Source of the DNA: Acidobacteriota bacterium
GTDB lineage: Bacteria; Acidobacteriota; Terriglobia; Terriglobales; Acidobacteriaceae
Assembly: GCA_023410055.1 (NCBI GenBank)
Contig: JAEYQK010000062.1
Location: forward strand, 1 to 64,000
Direction: 5' to 3'
Length of the DNA: 64,000 nucleotides
The notes under the pieces were generated by a model that worked only from the letters and a program-made list of their open reading frames with translations, was not told the origin of the DNA and searched no databases. Of this stretch, positions 61,483-64,000 are shown piece by piece; the first letter of the stretch is position 1; every line of letters begins with the position of its first letter. The position numbers were made by a program, and so were the translations under genes.

Positions 61483-62567
61483 TCTAGTTCGTCGAGCGCC
61501 GCCGCGAGTCGCCGGAATCCTTCACGTGTCATCTCCGGATCGGCGCCGATGCCGATGCGAAAGTGCTGTGGCATTTCGAAAAACCTGCCGGGGACGATGG
61601 ATGCTTCGTATTTCTCGCGCAGCAACTTATCCAGTTGCTCCACAGTTCCGCGTCTGAGTTTCGGAGCGGCACAGGTTCCGAACTCCGGAATTTCGTGAAT
61701 CCACTCGCAACGCTCGCGCAGGAACTCGATCAGCAGTGGACGATTGGCTTCGAGTATCCGCTGTGCCCGCCCGCGTATGCGATTGATGTGATCGAATGCC
61801 ACGAGCGCCAGGGCTTCAGCCGGATGCGGATTGTGCCCGGCAAAAACGTCGTAGATTTTCCAGATGCGCCGCGCCAGATCAGGCTCGGCCAGAATCCATC
61901 CGCAGCGCAGTCCGGCCAATCCGTAGCCTTTGGTCAGACTGCTGGTTACAACGAATTCATTGCCCAGCAGGAACGACGTCCGCGGCAGCGGATTCATCGC
62001 TTCAAGATAGACTTCGTCAACCAGCACGCGGGCACCGACGGAACGTGCGAGTTCGCCCACTTTTGCCAGGGTTGCCTCGTCGGTGAACGCGCTTGTCGGA
62101 TTGTGCAGATTGCAGATTGCGATGAGCTTCGTTTTCGGCGTGATCACACGCTCGACTTCGCGGACGTCGATTCGATAGCCATCATCTGCCGGACGTTCGA
62201 ACCGAATCACCTGCGCACCGAGAAACTGCGCGGTGCTCAGCATCGGCTCGTAGGTGGGATACTCAACCAAAACCTCGTCGCCCGGATCGAAGCAGGCCGC
62301 CATCGCCAGGTGATTTGCCATCGACGTGCCCAGCGCGGGCACAACGCACTCCGGAGCTACACCGCAGTGCTGCGCGATTCGATTCTGATACGCCGGATAG
62401 CCGTACGCCGCAGCGCCGTTGATTTCGATGTCCTCAAGTCGGGCACCGAGTTCATGCATCATCATCAACGGCCTGACGCCGCTCGTGGCAAGGTTGTACT
62501 TCGCCGCGGAATGCAGCTTGGCGTACACCATGTAGGGCGATTCAAAACGGCTGCGCGAAAAAGTCAT
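61458..62567 (-). CDS. Class I/II pyridoxal-phosphate aminotransferase
   Basis: About 369 residues from an ATG with GGAGG 6 nt upstream. Motifs: YGYPAYQNRIAQHCGV, LIAICNLHNPTSAFT (substrate and PLP-binding Asn), VLVDEVYLEA and the PLP lysine in VTSSLTKGYGLAGLRCGW. It is in the fold-type I family near histidinol-phosphate or aspartate aminotransferases; the substrate cannot be read. It lies 68 bp after the EamA transporter gene. Confidence 0.92.
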   Translation of the reverse strand: MTFSRSRFESPYMVYAKLHSAAKYNLATSGVRPLMMMHELGARLEDIEINGAAAYGYPAYQNRIAQHCGVAPECVVPALGTSMANHLAMAACFDPGDEVLVEYPTYEPMLSTAQFLGAQVIRFERPADDGYRIDVREVERVITPKTKLIAICNLHNPTSAFTDEATLAKVGELARSVGARVLVDEVYLEAMNPLPRTSFLLGNEFVVTSSLTKGYGLAGLRCGWILAEPDLARRIWKIYDVFAGHNPHPAEALALVAFDHINRIRGRAQRILEANRPLLIEFLRERCEWIHEIPEFGTCAAPKLRRGTVEQLDKLLREKYEASIVPGRFFEMPQHFRIGIGADPEMTREGFRRLAAALDELESGDRAIG

Positions 62568-62635
62568 GCACTGCCTCCTGCGCGGAGAGGATACCAAAAC
62601 CGGGGTGCCACACCATTCTCGGAGGGACGGTGCGT

Positions 62636-63478
62636 TCAGCGCGCGATCAACGCCACCGAAACCAGCGCCGCAGCAATTCCCACACCCTGCAACATCGAGA
62701 TGCGCTCCTTCAAAACGAATCTCGCGAGCAGCACCGTACTCGCCGGATAGAAGGAGGATAGCACTGCCGCAACATCGAGCCTGCCGCGCTGCGTTGCTGC
62801 GACAAACAGCGCGTTGCCGCTCGAATCAAGAATCCCGGCAACAATCATGTAGATCAGCGCGCCGCGTCCAGGGGACCACTTCACTCTGGTGGCAAGAACG
62901 ATGGTCAACATCAGTAGCACCGACGCCACACGCGCGGCGACCAGGGGCCAGAAAAGCGAATGCGTTCCCGCGAAGCGCGAGGACACGAGAAAGCCGCTGA
63001 AACCGAGTCCGGCAACGATGGCCAGACCGAGCCCTTTTGGCCGCTCAACTTGTCCCGGCGGAGAAGCGAGCAGCCATATCCCAACAAGCGCCAAGGCGAA
63101 GCCGCCCAGTTGAACCGACGTCGGCAGTCCCTGTTCGAGGAATCCGATCATCACCGGGAACAACGCGGTGAGCACCGCCGCGATCGGCGCATTGACGCCC
63201 ATCTGTCCGACGGCAAGCGCGCGATAGAATGCCGCCAGTCCGATGCCGCCCGATAATCCGGCGACAACGCCCCACAGCAACGCCACCTTGCCCGGCAGCG
63301 GATCGTGCGTCAGGAGGGCTAGTACCGCCATGAACAGCAGACCGGTTCCATGAGCGACCACGACAACGCCGAACGCGTTCGCCTTCTTGGTTGCGATGCC
63401 GCCGCTGAAATCGGCCGAGCCCCACGACGCGGCAGCCGCCAGGCTCAAACCCACACTAGCTGTCGGGATGAGATCCAT
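62636..63478 (-). CDS. EamA/DMT superfamily transporter
   Basis: 280 residues with ten predicted membrane helices in two EamA repeats (VGLSLAAAASWGSADFSGGI and GLAIVAGLGFSGFLVSSRFA begin the halves). The ATG overlaps the stop of the cupin gene (TAATG), so the pair is coupled. The frame upstream to 63574 belongs to the cupin region. Likely an amino-acid or metabolite exporter by family. Confidence 0.9.
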   Translation of the reverse strand: MDLIPTASVGLSLAAAASWGSADFSGGIATKKANAFGVVVVAHGTGLLFMAVLALLTHDPLPGKVALLWGVVAGLSGGIGLAAFYRALAVGQMGVNAPIAAVLTALFPVMIGFLEQGLPTSVQLGGFALALVGIWLLASPPGQVERPKGLGLAIVAGLGFSGFLVSSRFAGTHSLFWPLVAARVASVLLMLTIVLATRVKWSPGRGALIYMIVAGILDSSGNALFVAATQRGRLDVAAVLSSFYPASTVLLARFVLKERISMLQGVGIAAALVSVALIAR

Positions 63479-63840
63479 TACTGATCTCTGTGCACAGTGT
63501 CGATCGCGAACGCCGGAACACAAACCGCAATGTACTCCGCGCCCTCGTCGCCCGGAGTCGAGTACTGCACCCACTCGCCTTTATGCGCGATCACGGCCTG
63601 CCCGGCGTGGACGTCCATTTCGCCATGCTCATGCTTCACGTGCAGCGTGCCGCGCAGCACCACGGTATATTCGTCGAACTCCGGGCGTTGTCCCGGCTCA
63701 ACCCACCCGCCGGGACTGCGCATGTGGGCCACACTGACGGCCTCGGTATTCGAATTCACGCGCCCAACATATTCATCGATCAACTTCGGCTTGTTTCCCG
63801 CCGCAGTGACGCGACTCGCCTTTTCGATCAGGATCGGCAT
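63478..63840 (-). CDS. Small cupin-domain protein
   Basis: 120 residues, single cupin fold: GGWVEPGQRPEFDEYTVVLRGTLHV-type motif 1 and VHAGQAVIAHKGEWVQYSTP as motif 2. The usual metal His residues in motif 1 are replaced by Glu/Arg/Asp (PEFDEY), with His present near HVKHEHGEMDVH. AGGAG lies 5 nt upstream of this ATG. It is translationally coupled to the EamA transporter; a ligand-binding or isomerase role is possible. Confidence 0.85.
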   Translation of the reverse strand: MPILIEKASRVTAAGNKPKLIDEYVGRVNSNTEAVSVAHMRSPGGWVEPGQRPEFDEYTVVLRGTLHVKHEHGEMDVHAGQAVIAHKGEWVQYSTPGDEGAEYIAVCVPAFAIDTVHRDQ

Positions 63841-63935
63841 CGACTCTCCTATTTTGTTATCCGTGTTGGCCGAGCGCGGGCGTGACGCCCCCGCGACAGA
63901 CTGGGGACGGCAGCGCTCCAACATTCACCGCGCTC

Positions 63936-64000
63936 TCATTCCACCATCGCGATTACGCACTTCAGATATTGCGTTTCCGGCATCGACAGCAGCACGGGAT
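63936..64000 (-). CDS. Possible 3' end of a gene running off the window
   Basis: On the minus strand an open frame enters from the right edge and ends PVLLSMPETQYLKCVIAMVE before TGA. Third codon positions are GC-rich, as in neighbouring genes. Only about 20 codons are visible, so the product cannot be named. Confidence 0.35.
   Translation of the reverse strand, partial: PVLLSMPETQYLKCVIAMVE

Overview
The window looks like chromosome from a GC-rich, diderm, soil-type bacterium, most likely an Acidobacteriota of the Terriglobia (Koribacter-like) group. This is an inference from gene content: a winged-helix/TPR regulator, a small secreted protein carrying the IPFDFQIGNQTL motif typical of acidobacteria, right-handed beta-helix lipoproteins, KDO synthesis (kdsB, hence an LPS-type outer membrane), a type IV pilin minor operon and BcsA/BcsC-like exopolysaccharide genes. 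No rRNA or long phylogenetic marker other than recA is present, so the assignment is not proven.

Layout. 0-9 kb: a NarL-type two-component pair, a PilZ-GAF protein, a lipoprotein, penicillin-binding protein 1A and an S41 peptidase homologue that has lost its Ser/Lys dyad. 9-10.5 kb: a CAU-anticodon tRNA whose 3' end is duplicated 1.2 kb downstream, bracketing a single orphan gene (remnant of a tRNA-targeted integrated element). 10.6-15.6 kb: secreted proteins, a GT2 glycosyltransferase, small proteins and a beta-helix lipoprotein. 15.6-21.4 kb: a tightly coupled minus-strand operon of MBOAT acyltransferase, two SGNH hydrolases, a dedicated acyl carrier protein, a ketoacyl-synthase-III homologue with Ser in place of the catalytic Cys, and an FMN-binding-like protein. 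I read this as a surface O-acylation pathway with its own acyl supply, and it is the best candidate here for an undescribed system.

21.5-28.3 kb: rlpA, a trypsin-like protease next to a 39-residue membrane protein, and a REP-associated tyrosine transposase (RAYT) flanked by nested hairpin repeats; a decayed copy of its upstream part lies at 34.8 kb. 28.5-34.8 kb: small secreted proteins, a winged-helix/TPR regulator and two coiled-coil envelope proteins. 35-38.8 kb: four type IV pilus minor-pilin genes in one operon. 39.3-46.5 kb: a CapA-like protein, then an overlapping operon for a BcsA-like synthase, a BcsC-like TPR/beta-barrel protein and a GT39 mannosyltransferase-type enzyme.

46.9-54.9 kb: kdsB, an M48 protease, phosphohexomutase, mannose-1-phosphate guanylyltransferase, mannose-6-phosphate isomerase, an aminotransferase and coaD. 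Together the sugar genes would make CMP-KDO and GDP-mannose for the surface polysaccharides. Most intergenic junctions from kdsB to manA are filled by degenerate 7-bp periodic repeats, and a four-helix-bundle gene sits between two of these arrays in inverted orientation. 55-64 kb: an M1-like metallopeptidase, a two-gene HTH/nucleoside-deoxyribosyltransferase-like module, recA, a DinB-fold protein, a LURP-one/tubby-like protein, a radical SAM enzyme, an aminotransferase, an EamA transporter and a cupin.
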